Below are positions 52,272 through 63,931 of a stretch of 64,000 nt of DNA, piece by piece (position 1 is the first letter of the stretch; every line of letters starts with the position of its first letter). The notes under the pieces are model-generated. The model worked only from the letters and a program-made list of their open reading frames with translations. It was not told the origin of the DNA and made no database searches. Origin of the DNA: Spodoptera frugiperda (taxonomy: Eukaryota > Arthropoda > Insecta > Lepidoptera > Noctuidae); assembly GCF_023101765.2 (NCBI RefSeq), contig NC_064220.1, forward strand, positions 868,001 to 932,000. Reading direction: 5' to 3'. The position numbers were made by a program, and so were the translations under genes.

Positions 52272-53393
52272 TCAATAACTTTCAATGCCCACCATTTTGG
52301 ATTCAGCATTCGTAAACAAATTATTACTATTCGGATTCTCTTTCGTAGTCAACAACCAAATTAAAATAATGATCTGGAAATCCATATCTTGTATGTCTTT
52401 TTTCAAATTCGCAACCGCTTTTTTCGCAGTCACTAAAGGAGAATTATCATTCATCGAGGATCCTTTAGACTCTGTCCTTTGTTTTATGTTTTCCACTTTA
52501 GAAGTCAATTCGTTCAACATTTCTTGTCTCTCTGTCACTCCTACACTAACATCTTTATATTCATTGGTTACTTTATTCAACTCATCCAATAACGCCCCGT
52601 ACTCTCTGACTAACGGCTCAAATTGCTCATTCAGTATGTTTTCTCTTGCTGATATCTTGTCCATAACAGAACTTATATTTGTGTGGAGTTTGTTAAGTTG
52701 TGAACCAGTCGTTTTGTACCTTTCAAATAGTTCATCTCTGTACGTCCTCATTTGGGAGTGTCTTGCCCTCCAATCGCGACCGTCTGCTGATATTTTAAGT
52801 CTCAGCGCTGGTGCTACCCTCTCCAATTCTAGTTTCCAAGCTTCCCAATCATGAACTTTTTTGACTAAACTTGAATCCTTTTCTTCTACATTAAATTCTT
52901 CTTCAGATTCTCCGGAATATATCGCCATTTCTTCTTCAACTTTGTCTAGTAATATTTCTGTTTCGTCCTCAACTTGGTCTACATCATCAGCAGCTTCTTC
53001 AGGCTCTGGTATATCCACGATTGGTTTCTGCCATTCGAACTCCTCACATTTCAAAGCTTCGTCAGCCAGTACGTTTAATATATAACACACTTGTTCTCCA
53101 TAGCCTTGTTTGAGTTTGTGCGAAGAGAAATCTACAGCAATGTCCTTTTCTCTCAAGATATCGAGGATAGTAGCGATTATACTGTTTGGATCATCTTCCT
53201 CGTTGGGTTGTTCAAATTCTTTCCCAGTTTTCCTGATCAGCCACGCAGCAGTGGATGCGAAAACGTAGAACTGTTCGCCCGGGTTCGTACTAGTAATGAA
53301 ATAGTACCTACTCATCGGTTTCATTTTTATTTGCGAACGTAACTCGGTGTCCACTTTTAATAGGCGCAGTTTGTCCATTAATTTTAGATCCAT
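52272..53393 (-). CDS. IFT57: IFT57, intraflagellar transport complex B subunit (intronless)
   Basis: An uninterrupted 373-codon frame on the minus strand (human IFT57 is 429 residues). The N-terminal CH-like domain shows FVFASTAAWLIRKTGKEFEQP-type sequence followed by DDPNSIIATILDILRE and KLKQGYGEQVCYILNVLADE. An acidic linker follows at about 130-175, then DWRARHSQM and a long C-terminal coiled coil (about 225-345). IFT57 links to IFT20 and kinesin-II in anterograde ciliary transport; in insects this matters for sensory-neuron cilia and sperm. The last 30 or so residues no longer resemble the family. A palindromic X-box lies 103 bp upstream and AATAAA about 70 bp downstream. The absence of introns could mean an old retrogene or intron loss. 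Confidence 0.9.
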   Translation of the reverse strand: MDLKLMDKLRLLKVDTELRSQIKMKPMSRYYFITSTNPGEQFYVFASTAAWLIRKTGKEFEQPNEEDDPNSIIATILDILREKDIAVDFSSHKLKQGYGEQVCYILNVLADEALKCEEFEWQKPIVDIPEPEEAADDVDQVEDETEILLDKVEEEMAIYSGESEEEFNVEEKDSSLVKKVHDWEAWKLELERVAPALRLKISADGRDWRARHSQMRTYRDELFERYKTTGSQLNKLHTNISSVMDKISARENILNEQFEPLVREYGALLDELNKVTNEYKDVSVGVTERQEMLNELTSKVENIKQRTESKGSSMNDNSPLVTAKKAVANLKKDIQDMDFQIIILIWLLTTKENPNSNNLFTNAESKMVGIESY

Positions 53394-53495
53394 TTTCCTT
53401 AATGTTTTAGGGAAGTATTATTAAAATTACAAAATAGAATCGCACGTATAATACTGCTTTATTCTTTGATGCTGTCAGTCTAATGTTTGGGCGCC

Positions 53496-53509
53496 GTTAC
53501 CATGGTAAC
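53496..53509 (-). promoter_or_regulatory. RFX X-box in the IFT57 promoter
   Basis: GTTACCATGGTAAC is a perfect 14-bp palindrome matching the X-box consensus bound by RFX/DAF-19 transcription factors. It is positioned 103 bp upstream of the IFT57 start codon, the usual range for ciliary genes. A half-site GTTGCCAT follows at 53517-53524. Confidence 0.85.
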
Positions 53510-53524
53510 GTAGCGGGTTGCCAT

Positions 53525-54487
53525 ACTCAAAATCGTAATGATTCTATGAGTTCACGAGTTAAAGGATGGATATCAAGTTCTATCATAATATAATAGAAGA
53601 TTTTTTCAAAATATTAGTTATAATAGAAGAAAATAATAAACTAGTTTCTATCAAGGACGTGGAATTAAATTTGCAACGTCCTTAGTTTCTATTACATAAA
53701 TTCAAATAACTACAGAACTTTCATTTCTTGACAATTTCATTTAATTAAATTTAATAAAGTTCCTTATTTTCTTTGTGTGTAATCAGGTAGGTACTTACTT
53801 ACTTATTATGGTTACCTACCTACGTAAGACTTGATAGTTACCAAACCACTAAAAAAAATTGTACTTAGTAGGTACAGTCATGCTAAACAACACAAGCAAA
53901 TAATATTACATAGGAATACGCCTAGCCTGCCTATCCTTTCAGGAAAATTATCATTATTAATGAATAATAACAATTAATTAAAGAACGGAAGTTTACAAAA
54001 CACGAGATATAATTACGTTTGAGGAATTAAATTTGGATTGAATGTGTTGTTTATTATATCAGTGGCCACTGGCCAGAGTAATGAGTAATCCCGTGACACA
54101 CGACCGCTCCCTACGTCAAGGAAACCTACCTATAAATGGTTAGTAAAATTATTGAATATACATAATATTTTAATTCATGTATTTTTTTATACCACGACAG
54201 TGGCAAAAAACCGCACGACCCACCTGATAGTGAAGTGAAGTGGTAACCGTGGCCTATGAACGCTTGCAACACTTTGGGCATTACATGCGGTTTACCGACC
54301 TAAGAAACTATTATATTTATAAGTAAGTGGATATCACGAAAAACGGAAATGAATTGCACTGCCTAGACAACTGTCTGCTGCGTACATATTGAGACGCGTT
54401 CGTATCCCGCTCAAAAAATATAGAATTAATTATTTATGTAAACTACAAGCTGAACATTATACTATACAGACCTCGCTACTAAAGTGA
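53525..54487. other. IFT57 upstream intergenic DNA
   Basis: AT-rich; nothing recognisable apart from short GGTAGGTACTTACTTACT-type repeats near 53790. Confidence 0.5.
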
Positions 54488-55134
54488 TCCAGAGCTGCGA
54501 ACTGCCTAGCAGGCTACCGAGGGCGAACTGCCTAGCAGGCTACCGAGGACGAACTGCCTAGCAGGCTACCGAGGACGAACTGCCTAGCAGGCTACCGAGG
54601 GCGAACTGCCTAGCAGGCTACCGAGGACGAACTGCCTAGCAGGCTACCGAGGGCGAACTGCCTAGCAGGCTACCGAGGGCGAACTGCCTAGCAGGCTACC
54701 GAGGGCGAACTGCCTAGCAGGCTACCGAGGGCGAACTGCCTAGCAGGCTACCGAGGACGAACTGCCTAGCAGGCTACCGAGGGCGAACTGCCTAGCAGGC
54801 TACCGAGGGCGAACTGCCTAGCAGGCTACCGAGGGCGAACTGCCTAGCAGGCTACCGAGGGCGAACTGCCTAGCAGACTACCGAGGGCGAACTGCCTAGC
54901 AGGCTACCGAGGGCGAACTGCCTAGCAGGCTACCGAGGGCGAACTGCCTAGCAGACTACCGAGGGCGAACTGCCTAGCAGGCTACCGAGGGCGAACTGCC
55001 TAGCAGGCTACCGAGGGCGAACTGCCTAGCAGGCTACCGAGGGCCCGGCTCGAAAAGCAGGAGCAAAAAAGAGGTGATTTTTAGTCAGTAAGAGTCTGAT
55101 ACTCCTTCTCGCCTCACCTAAGTCATTGGTCCAA
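54488..55134 (+). repeat. R1-type LINE tail containing a 26-bp satellite
   Basis: The flanks (GATCCAGAGCTGCGAACTGCC on the left, CCGGCTCGAAAAGCAGGAGC on the right) are the same tail repeat seen at the end of the 33-35 kb LINE. Between them lies a tandem array, 54497-55042. Confidence 0.9.
54497..55042 (+). repeat. tandem satellite, 21 units of 26 bp
   Basis: The unit begins GCGAACTGCCTAGCAGGC and ends TACCGAGG. The array is 546 bp, exactly 21 units. Variants are few: first base A instead of G in units 3, 4, 6 and 11, and CAGACTA instead of CAGGCTA in units 15 and 18. The unit corresponds to the tail segment normally written GCGGACTACCTAGCGGG..., so it arose by local amplification inside the transposon copy. 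Confidence 0.95.
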
Positions 55135-56039
55135 ATTCATTAATCCTATTTATTTTTTGTAAGTTTATATAGGAGCCGATCATTAAAACAGTCTGTAGTT
55201 ACTAATACTACCTATTGGCTCGCTTAGCACAATTTCCGTGTGTATCATCATAGCGTCCACGTGCGATCACCTTGTGAATAGAACCATTTAATTTATATTT
55301 AACGAATATTTATTTATGGAAAATGTATTATTGAGAAGGTAAGGAACTATATGTTATATGGTAAACTTAATGAACATACTGAAAACATCATTTCAACCTT
55401 TTTTATATTTTCCAGGTTTTCGATAACGCACTCGTTGTGGTTATGCCTCGTATTGCAGGTGTTTTACGTCGGTGGACGTCTTCTGTCTGATGATATTGAT
55501 GCATCAGACAGAAGACGTTATGCATTACAAAAAGGCGCCTGATTTAATAGTTTTATGTGCCTATAAAATATTTTTCCTATCATTATCATCATACCAGCCT
55601 CAAGGCGTCCTGCTACTGCTGAACCTATGTTCACGGGGAGGCCTATGCCTCCCCTAATGACTTTAAGTTTAATTTATAGTATGCATTTAATATTTTCCCT
55701 GTAACTATACCCAATTAATAACCCTGAAACTTTTAGTAAACAATCTTTTAGAGAGTAGACTATGTAGATAGATACCTATCTCCAATCGTTTGAAGTTATT
55801 ATAGGATTTCGCAACATCTGCGATGTAGTCGCGGACACCTACTGTCGACATTCGCCAGAATTCTAACGGTTGCAGGAAGAATGGCTGGACACAGTGCCAA
55901 TGGCATTCAATGCCAAACTTTGTTTCATAATCTTCACTGTAAAGCTGCCCAAAGTTGATTAAAAGTACTTTTTTATACTGCAGTTTGGTAGCAACAACGC
56001 TTACGACCTGCCTAATGATAAGTGATCAGAGAGATTGTA

Positions 56040-56215
56040 AAAAAAAACATTTTTTAAAGAGTAATGATGGAGTTTCTTGCTCGTTCTTCTCCATTCGAAA
56101 CTACACTTTGGAACGAGCACCTAGCTTCACTGACAGACTGACGGACAATTTAATATGACGTTTTAAAAGTGCCTAATTTAGGATTAACTCAAATAAATGC
56201 TTTGACTTTGAAGTC
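56040..56215 (+). repeat. LINE 3' end with TTTGAC tail
   Basis: TTTCTTGCTCGTTCTTCTCC to AATAAATGCTTTGACTTTGA, the plus-strand counterpart of 41607-41800. Confidence 0.72.
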
Positions 56216-56649
56216 GGCACCGTCTCTCTCTGATATTGCTACTTGCAATGCCGGTGTCATCGCAAACGCATTGCAGACCACGTAGCAAACTGTTTGTTTA
56301 ACTTTTAAAGTGTTCTGACGTGTCTCATTTAAGGCGACACAATCGTGCACAATTTACCTTTTAAAGAAGTAAAGATCAATGTTTACTTATATTACACACA
56401 ATATAGAACTCGATGGTCTACAATACCTTTATTGAATCGTCGATTTTCTCTTTCATACCAGTAATAATAAAATTTAAAAAAGTATATCTCAATAATGCCG
56501 TCTTTATCTCGTATTACTGGTACGATAAAATTAGAAACGTTGCCCACCACAGTGGTAGGAGCACAGTCGCGATCAGGCGTCCGCGGAGAGCGCACGTCAC
56601 GTTACTGCGGTTGATTCATTTAAAAACTTTTTACACTCAATTTTGTTTT

Positions 56650-56787
56650 GAACGTAGTGTAGAGTGAGTAAACTATATTAAATATAGTGTTTTGTAACCG
56701 GTGCAAGTGGTTCGTGTGCGTTTTTAATTCAAAAAACGAAAATCTATTTGGATGTTTTTGATTGTAATGTGAAATTGTTTTTCGGAG
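56650..56787 (+). other. candidate untranslated first exon
   Basis: GC-richer sequence at 56540-56620, an AT-rich TATATTAAATATAG at 56672, GTAACCGGTGCAAGTGG, then donor TTCGGAG|GTGAGT at 56788. The pattern suggests a promoter and first exon of a gene whose coding part lies beyond the window. Weak evidence. Confidence 0.22.
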
Positions 56788-57728
56788 GTGAGTTTGTGTT
56801 TGGCTTTTTTAATAATTTCTATTTCAAAAACAAAGAATTATACTGCTCAACTTTGTTCAATGAAAAAAATACGACTAAAGCTGTAAGAAAATTAAAACGT
56901 CCTTTCAAATTAAGACTACAACTTTGTCGACTGACTGCAGTTCGTCAAAACTTTCGCACACTCTCAATTTAAAACCGATAACAGTTTAAACTTTTTTTCT
57001 ACTGCGTCTCTTTAAACTTACGTAAAAAAACACATTTGTATTTAAAAATAAGCTCTTAAAACTTAGGTCTTAGATCAACAGGAAAGTTGCATCCATTAGG
57101 TCACCTAAGAGAAACGAGTTTTATTTTCACACACTATTCCTACGTGTGTTATACCTATGTTTATATTAAAACAGTAAGTAGATATACCTACCTACTACCA
57201 TACTATAAGTTCACACATATAGCACATCACTATACACCAAAAACGAACTACAGACAGCACTATTCTAACCAATTGTTCTCAAAAAAAACTTTTCTGAGAT
57301 TTCCAAAAGAAAATAATTTGAATGTAGACTGAAATAAATCCTCTTTTGACATTTAGACTGCAATAAAAACGTGGTTTTAAAAAAATACAGGTTATACTTA
57401 GTGCTGTTGTAACGGTTTTTGCATACGTAGGTATCAAGTTGTCGGTTGTCGGTCGTCCGTTGTGACGAGCGAAATTGGCGACGTTTTTACTTAATGTACA
57501 CGTTTCTAACCTACTTAAGGAGTACCTGTATGCATATTAGGTAGATATCTACTTGTAGACTTATGTTGGTGAAGACAGAATAGAATACATTTGGACACTG
57601 GCAGTGTAGTCGACAAAATTGAATTGGAGGTTCGGTCGCCATTAAAGAAGAAAAAAAAGCATTTATTCCCATCTCTCGTCTTCCCAAAGGAGTTATAAGA
57701 ACCGACCACCGAATAAAATACTAGAATA

Positions 57729-58180
57729 CATATTCAAAATTCAAATTCAATTTATTTGCAAGAAATACATATCTTACAAAGGAAGATCTTACAGCCTAAA
57801 GTCATATTATACAGACACCAAACAGCAGTGTTCTCTGATAATCCTGATCCGTTAAAACTGCAATCTCCAACCGCGACAAGCGTGGAGATTATAGCAAAGT
57901 CCTCTTTTATTAAGGAGGTACATAGTCCAGTAGTGGACTCTCACAGGTTTGGTGACCTTGATGATGTAAAGGAAACGTTTGGAAGTCTTTGTTTGGTTGT
58001 TTTATCAAAGCATATTGTTGTCTGGCTATTTTAGAGGTCACAGGAACGCCTGATCCTGTTTTCGACCTCCAGACGCAGCTAAACCATTGTTAATGCCGTT
58101 CTCGCATTTAAATTCTTGAGTCGTAGTCGCAAAGGATTCTGGGATATCAAGCTCTCAACTAGGGTTAGGGATAACTAGAA
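57729..58180 (-). repeat. probable LINE 3' end
   Basis: TTCAAAATTCAAATTCAATT followed by GTGGACTCTCACAGG and CTTGATGATG, a pattern of Jockey-type LINE ends read in reverse. No open frame. Confidence 0.5.
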
Positions 58181-59898
58181 TTGTAAGAGATAGTTTTGAT
58201 GTTGTCAGTCCACTGTAACACGTGAGCCTAATATCAAAATATGGAACACCTACCAATTTTTTTAAGCACTTAAATCTATTGAAAATCCCTAAATTGAGAC
58301 CCGATAATTACTTTTGTCAAAATATCTGTGCATATATCTTCTAGCACTATAAATTATTTAGTTAAAGAAGTAATTTTCTTCAATTGGCTTTTTATAATAT
58401 TGTACTTGACTTAGTTCGTCAGAAAATAATAGCGTGCAAATAAGTATAGTTTCGGAAGTACCCAAAACTTCTAATTATCTCTAGACTATTAATCCATAAT
58501 CTTCCCCAATTTCAAGGCGACCCTTTATTAGTGTAACAAACTCGATTAGGTAGATTTTAACATTGATATTAAAGCTATGATAACAATAGAAGTATCCAAT
58601 ACAGGAACACGTTACCATATCGGAATTCATATTGATAACACGTGATAACTGATTGCTTGGGCTTGAGCAATCAATTTATGCGTTTCCATCAATGTTATCG
58701 TACAATTTATGAATACAATGTCCGGCGTTGCGTTCAGTTTTATTTATTTTCTTGTTCATAATCAAACAAAACACTTGAATTTTCTCAAGAGCATTAGCAA
58801 AAGTGGATGGAAATGATTAATGTAACAATGAATCGTTTGGTTTCCTGTCATCTTCCTCGTCATCAGAAGACGAAAGCGTATACCTTATGAAGGAGGGCAA
58901 ATTCTAAAAGATACTGACCATACATCGGTCTCCATCTTAAATTTTAAGACCATTTGCAAACTACTCTAGCTCAAAATGAAATCGCTTGTCATAAAGATAT
59001 AGAAATAGGTATTGAAACGACTGTTTTCCTATTAATCATTGAATAAAAAACAAAGAGCACGAAATATGTGGTTGACGAACGTGTTGCGAATGCTTATTTA
59101 CCTTGAAATAATAAAACAAATTCCTAACTGACTGTCTGCTCTTTTGACAAAAAAGAAAATAGTCTCTAGAAGTAGTTCTAGACTAGTTCTTTTTATTATA
59201 TTTCTTCTTGCTACTCCTACTACTACTCCTTGTCTACTCCTTCATTCTCCTGTCAGTATATTTTGTTGAGGTTCCTTTAACACACTTATTGCTAACGATG
59301 GATACATTGATCCATCTTTTATTGGATTCTTTCCACCTTTCAGACCGTTTAAATCCAACACACCAACCAACGTGGCATTTTCTCACATACCAACAGAGAA
59401 AAAATGTATAAACATAAACATCGATTTATAGAAACTAATATAAATAATAAATAACATACCAAGCATTTGTATCAGAAGTCATTTGTATCCTAGGATGTGG
59501 AGATCCTTCAGCTATATCTGTTCGTATTGTTGTAGTTTAAACAAAAGGTGATCGGAACATATTATACGCAAGGCACAGCTATTGTTTGGAAAGTAATTCT
59601 CTAAGACAATAGTTGAGGATGTTGTTAGTCGCATAGATGGAAACAGATATAGTATTCGTTGCATTAATACATACTTATGCGGTGTTAAATGTATTATTGT
59701 GTGTGAATGCTGCTTCGCAATGCTGATGAGATGAGAATCAATAAGGAAGAGAATTTGATCTATTTGATTATTGGTCTAGAATAAGATAGTACTTTGATAG
59801 CTTCCTTCGGCTTGTATAACAAACTGTTTCGTCAGTTTCGATGGTGTGACGCTAGTGCAGCATATGGGAATGTCACATAGAAAAAGTTCAATTAACTT

Positions 59899-60051
59899 GT
59901 TTTAGGGAGAAAATCATCCAATGACTTCTCCCTCCTTGGGCGAGGCGAGAGGGAGTGTCAGACTCTTACTAACTAAAAACCACCCCGTTCCAACTCTTGC
60001 TTTTCGAGCCAGAGCCAGTAAACCCGCTAGGCAGTCCGCAGCTCCGGATAG
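59899..60051 (-). repeat. R1-type LINE tail copy
   Basis: GGGAGAAAATCATCCAATGA to GCAGTCCGCAGCTCCGGAT, reverse orientation, intergenic. Confidence 0.82.
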
Positions 60052-61634
60052 TTAAGTTCAATAGACTTAGATCGAGAATTGTAATAACATTAAAAATAGT
60101 TAAAAGACTGATAACTGATTGCTTGGGTGAAGTCATCACAGTTCTATAGTAAGTCCCTATGTAATGTGAAGAAGATGAATCAACTGAGAGAATCTTTCAA
60201 TAACCTTGTTTGACCATGGCATGAAATAAAAAATGGTAGAAGATTTTTTACCTTAGAAAAAAACTAAATTAAATCAAATGCCAATCAATATTTATATCTA
60301 TCTATTTGCTAGCTAACTATACAGTCTGTGGTTACGGGCATAAATAAACACGACTAAGCAAAAACTATTTTTATGCGGTAAACTATAAAACGACCACAAC
60401 ATACTCTTTGGTGTCGGTTTTCATAAGATATATGATATATTGCTACTTCAGAACATCTGGTCTGGAATTAAGTCCCTTTAGGTACATACATACCTAGTTA
60501 AATATGTATATACTTATGTATCTACGTCAACGTGATCGTATGTATATCATTTGGACTAATGTTATATGAACAAATTAAAGGTTAGATAATTGATTTTAAA
60601 CTCTAAATATCATTAGTTTTATGGTCTTTAATTGCATGAAAAACATTATAACAGAAAAGTTAGTGTGTCTAATCTCTGTTCACCCCTTTAGCGGAAAACA
60701 GGCGTATGTAAACGTTTCAACTCCCGCATCGCTATTATTTTGACACCATAATGAATACTTTTCCCTATCACATGATTTATTCCACTGCGTTACTAGACAA
60801 CAAAGGGTATTGTTGTAAAATATTTTAGTTATTCACAATATTTCCCTTTATCTCGGGCGCCATTTATTTCAATCTCAATATTTACAAACAACAGCGGTAT
60901 CTGTTCTTTACATCGAAATACTCGTAAAAATTACATAAACAAACCGAATTCGTTGTTGATTTTCTTCTTCCGAACGTTTTAATGTTCGGTTGGAGGCCAT
61001 TTTGGCATTTATTATTGCAAAAATGCAATTTTCCGTCACAGACCTTTGTCCTGTTTGCAGTGTGCTAAATAAAATAAACTTTAAAGGGTCTAAGCATTGT
61101 TTTAATGTAGTTTTCAAATAACAGATGTTTCGACTTCGTAAATTGGCTTTATAATAGATAAATGACCAACAAGAAGAACCAGCTTCCCCGTCTAAAAGTA
61201 CCAAATTACTACGTCAATATCAGAAAACTAGACAAGCAAGTATAACAGTGAACAAAACTTAGTTTGTACGGCCTACAACACTCAATAACTCGAATGACTC
61301 ACAATTTTCTCTAAACGGTAACAGACTGGTCGTTTATTGATTAGTTCCACTTAACATAGACATATAATTTTAGCCACTGGTTAGTATGAATGTGTGATTT
61401 TTTGCATCGTCTCGTCGGTTCGGAAATAGACCGTCTGGTTGGCGCGGCCTCGCGTACCTCGCTCGACTGACATCGGTGCACATTGCTACCTAGATTTTAC
61501 AGAATTATATGACTACTATGCGTGCTACTAGTTGTAGTACTACACCGTGAACTGTTGCCCTCTTTACAATGTTTGTACGTCATCTTATTTACCAATGAAC
61601 TGTGTAAATTAAATCTGTATAAATAAAAATGAAT

Positions 61635-61802
61635 CGCTAAATGTATGTACGCGCTAATCTTCGGAATTACTGGTTCAAATTGAATAATTATTTTTGTATT
61701 GGATAGCTTATTTATAGAGGAAGATTTTTGGCTATAAAACATTGCACTACGATAAACAGGAGCCGAGCAGAGCGGGTGAAACCGCGCGGGAATACCTAGT
61801 AA
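61635..61802 (+). repeat. Helitron-like repeat (diverged)
   Basis: CGCGCTAATCTTCGGAATTA to GAAACCGCGCGGGAATACC-TAGT. Confidence 0.6.
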
Positions 61803-62316
61803 ACAACTCTAATTTATTTTTAGAATGTGTAATGCCCATTAAGTATATCCATTGAATAGTTTCTACAAAAGCTTCGGAAGTACAACTTCAGCTGTGCTTA
61901 CATTAACGAGGTTTTAAAAAGATTCCGGGGTTCTCAGAATAGAAATAAAAACCAATTTCCTAGAACGTATATAATCCTCGTATATAAGTCTCAATTGATC
62001 CGTGTTAATGAATCATTAAAGACGAAGATTGAAGGTGTCAGAGAGTCGGAGCCCAAGTGAAATCATTATGTGATTTTTTGCGGATATATTATGCGAGTGA
62101 AAGTAGACGGTTTATCAGATCCACGAACTATAATGTCAACTGAGTGATCAATGCAACAGCTTCTGGAGAAATTCGCTCAAATCATTGTGAATGTGTTTCT
62201 TTCTCGTGTCACTCGGTGTTACTGTTTTAATTCATTGCTCTTACCAGTTGAAAGAACGTAAAAGAGAATCGTGTTTTCTGCGTAATAAATGTTAATCCCT
62301 GCACCTAAAGATGCCT

Positions 62317-62472
62317 TTTTTAAGGGGGAAAATCATGCAATGACTTCTCCCGCCCTGGGCTAGGCGAGAGGGAGTGTCAGACTCTTACTGACTAAAAACC
62401 ACCCTATTCCTACTCCTGCTTTTCGAGCCGGAGTCCCGCTAAGCCTGCTAAATAGTCCGCAGCTCCGGATAC
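62317..62472 (-). repeat. R1-type LINE tail copy
   Basis: AAGGGGGAAAATCATGCAAT to TAGTCCGCAGCTCCGGATAC. The flanking CCTAAAGATGCC-TT is duplicated on both sides (62301 and 62471), a likely target-site duplication. Confidence 0.83.
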
Positions 62473-63931
62473 CTAAAGATGCCTTGGGGAAACATGAAGT
62501 CCAATTTGTCTCTCCACTTTTCGTTTTCCTAATTAGATTTTGGGTTGCATCTTAACCAGATTTAGTTGAATTGCAGTATTATTAAGCCCTTTGCTTACCA
62601 ATGAATTAACAATCACACCCTCTTAAATCGCATTCCTTGTAAATACTATTATATCTACAAACATCACACCGAGTCTGCTATTCGTCTCATCTATTTACAT
62701 TGTTCAATTTATTACTGGAAACTTCCTAGCTCATCCTGTCCTGGCGTCATCAGGCGTGCCACCGTGCCTTACATGGCCCCTGACCATATACCAGTGACCA
62801 TTGTTGTACCTATGTTAAATGTATTTAGTTATATGTCCTTGTGAATGGGCAGGTCTTGCTGTTTTGTTTTTCTTTTTTAGGGCAGTGTTGATACATTTTC
62901 ATAGGTGGAAGATTGTCTTCATTAAGGATATTTTAAAAATAGATTAATACGTTAACCGCCATATTGATCACTGGTGACCGACACTTAACGGAAGATTTCC
63001 CTTCAATTTACTTTCGGCATTTAATGCTTTAAAGAAGATTTATTGGAAAAAAACTTCTACAAAACAAGAGCTGGTCCCCCAAAATTTAAAAACTGTCGGG
63101 TTGCATGCAAAATCACTGATTTCTTTTTTTTCCTTATTGGCAAGACACTGATTACTGTGATAACCTTTGTTGACAGCTGTCATTTTCAATTATTGGAATT
63201 TCTAAATTCGAAATAATATTCGTATTCTTCTCGTCTATTTACCGTCAGAAGTCAGAACACTTCTCAATAAAACATAAAAATGAACTGCCGAAGAACCGAA
63301 ACTCTGTATTATTTATATTTAGACAGTAGAGAACGCCAATGATAATAAAAATTTGAGAATTCTCCAAACATTTCAGTGGCCCTTGTCAGCCGTTCATACA
63401 CTTGTTATAAACTTCCGTTGACAGTTAAATCTTAATTCGCATTCTTGGCAAGGATTTGAAACAAATTAACTATCACAATCAACTTTATATATCGAGACAA
63501 AACAAACAGGCCTGTGTGCTTTGTCGCCTACACAATAACATTTGGAATTCCAAAGATCCTGAGTTTTCGGTATCTTCACAGTTAAATAAACATTATTTTG
63601 ACGATCCTCGCAACCTCCAGAATTCAAATGTGTAGGCTTGTTGTCTTGACCGCCTTTTTAAGGAAAACACACTTTAAAAGTTGACTGATGAATTCCACAG
63701 CCGTTCGTTTACTTTACCGAGTTTTAAATTTAATTACCTAGTATACAGAAATGAGTTAAAGATTTCAATTGAACAAAAGGAAAACAATTTGTGTGTGTGC
63801 TACGACATTTCTGTTGGTCGCGGGCACATATGTGTCGTGTTCCGTGTGAGCCTTTTATCAGAAACAAGTTTGGAAAGTTAATTCCGGTCGACGAACCCGT
63901 GAGCATTCTCCTATCGGTGTGTCGCGACGAA

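Larger units (their letters stand above)
58181..63931. other. gene-poor right flank
   Basis: Two R1-type tails (59899, 62317) and one Helitron-like repeat (61635); otherwise unique AT-rich DNA with no convincing exon. A small GC-richer patch lies at 61400-61480. Confidence 0.5.

Noticed and set aside
52285..52854. 189-codon plus-strand frame opposite IFT57
   Set aside because: A shadow of the conserved IFT57 coiled-coil coding strand; no recognisable protein and no independent signals.
54497..55042. Possible CRISPR-like array
   Set aside because: Units are contiguous 26-mers without unique spacers, inside a transposon tail of an animal genome; a simple tandem satellite.
55416..55487. Alternative acceptor at 55415 (TTTTCCAG) giving a different second exon for the SINE micro-gene
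   Set aside because: Phase fits, but the product ends after 24 codons in a poorly balanced sequence. The 55458 acceptor gives a more protein-like frame; both remain unproven.
60908..61204. 98-codon minus-strand frame
   Set aside because: No recognisable domain, no splice or poly(A) context, AT-rich; cannot be told from chance.
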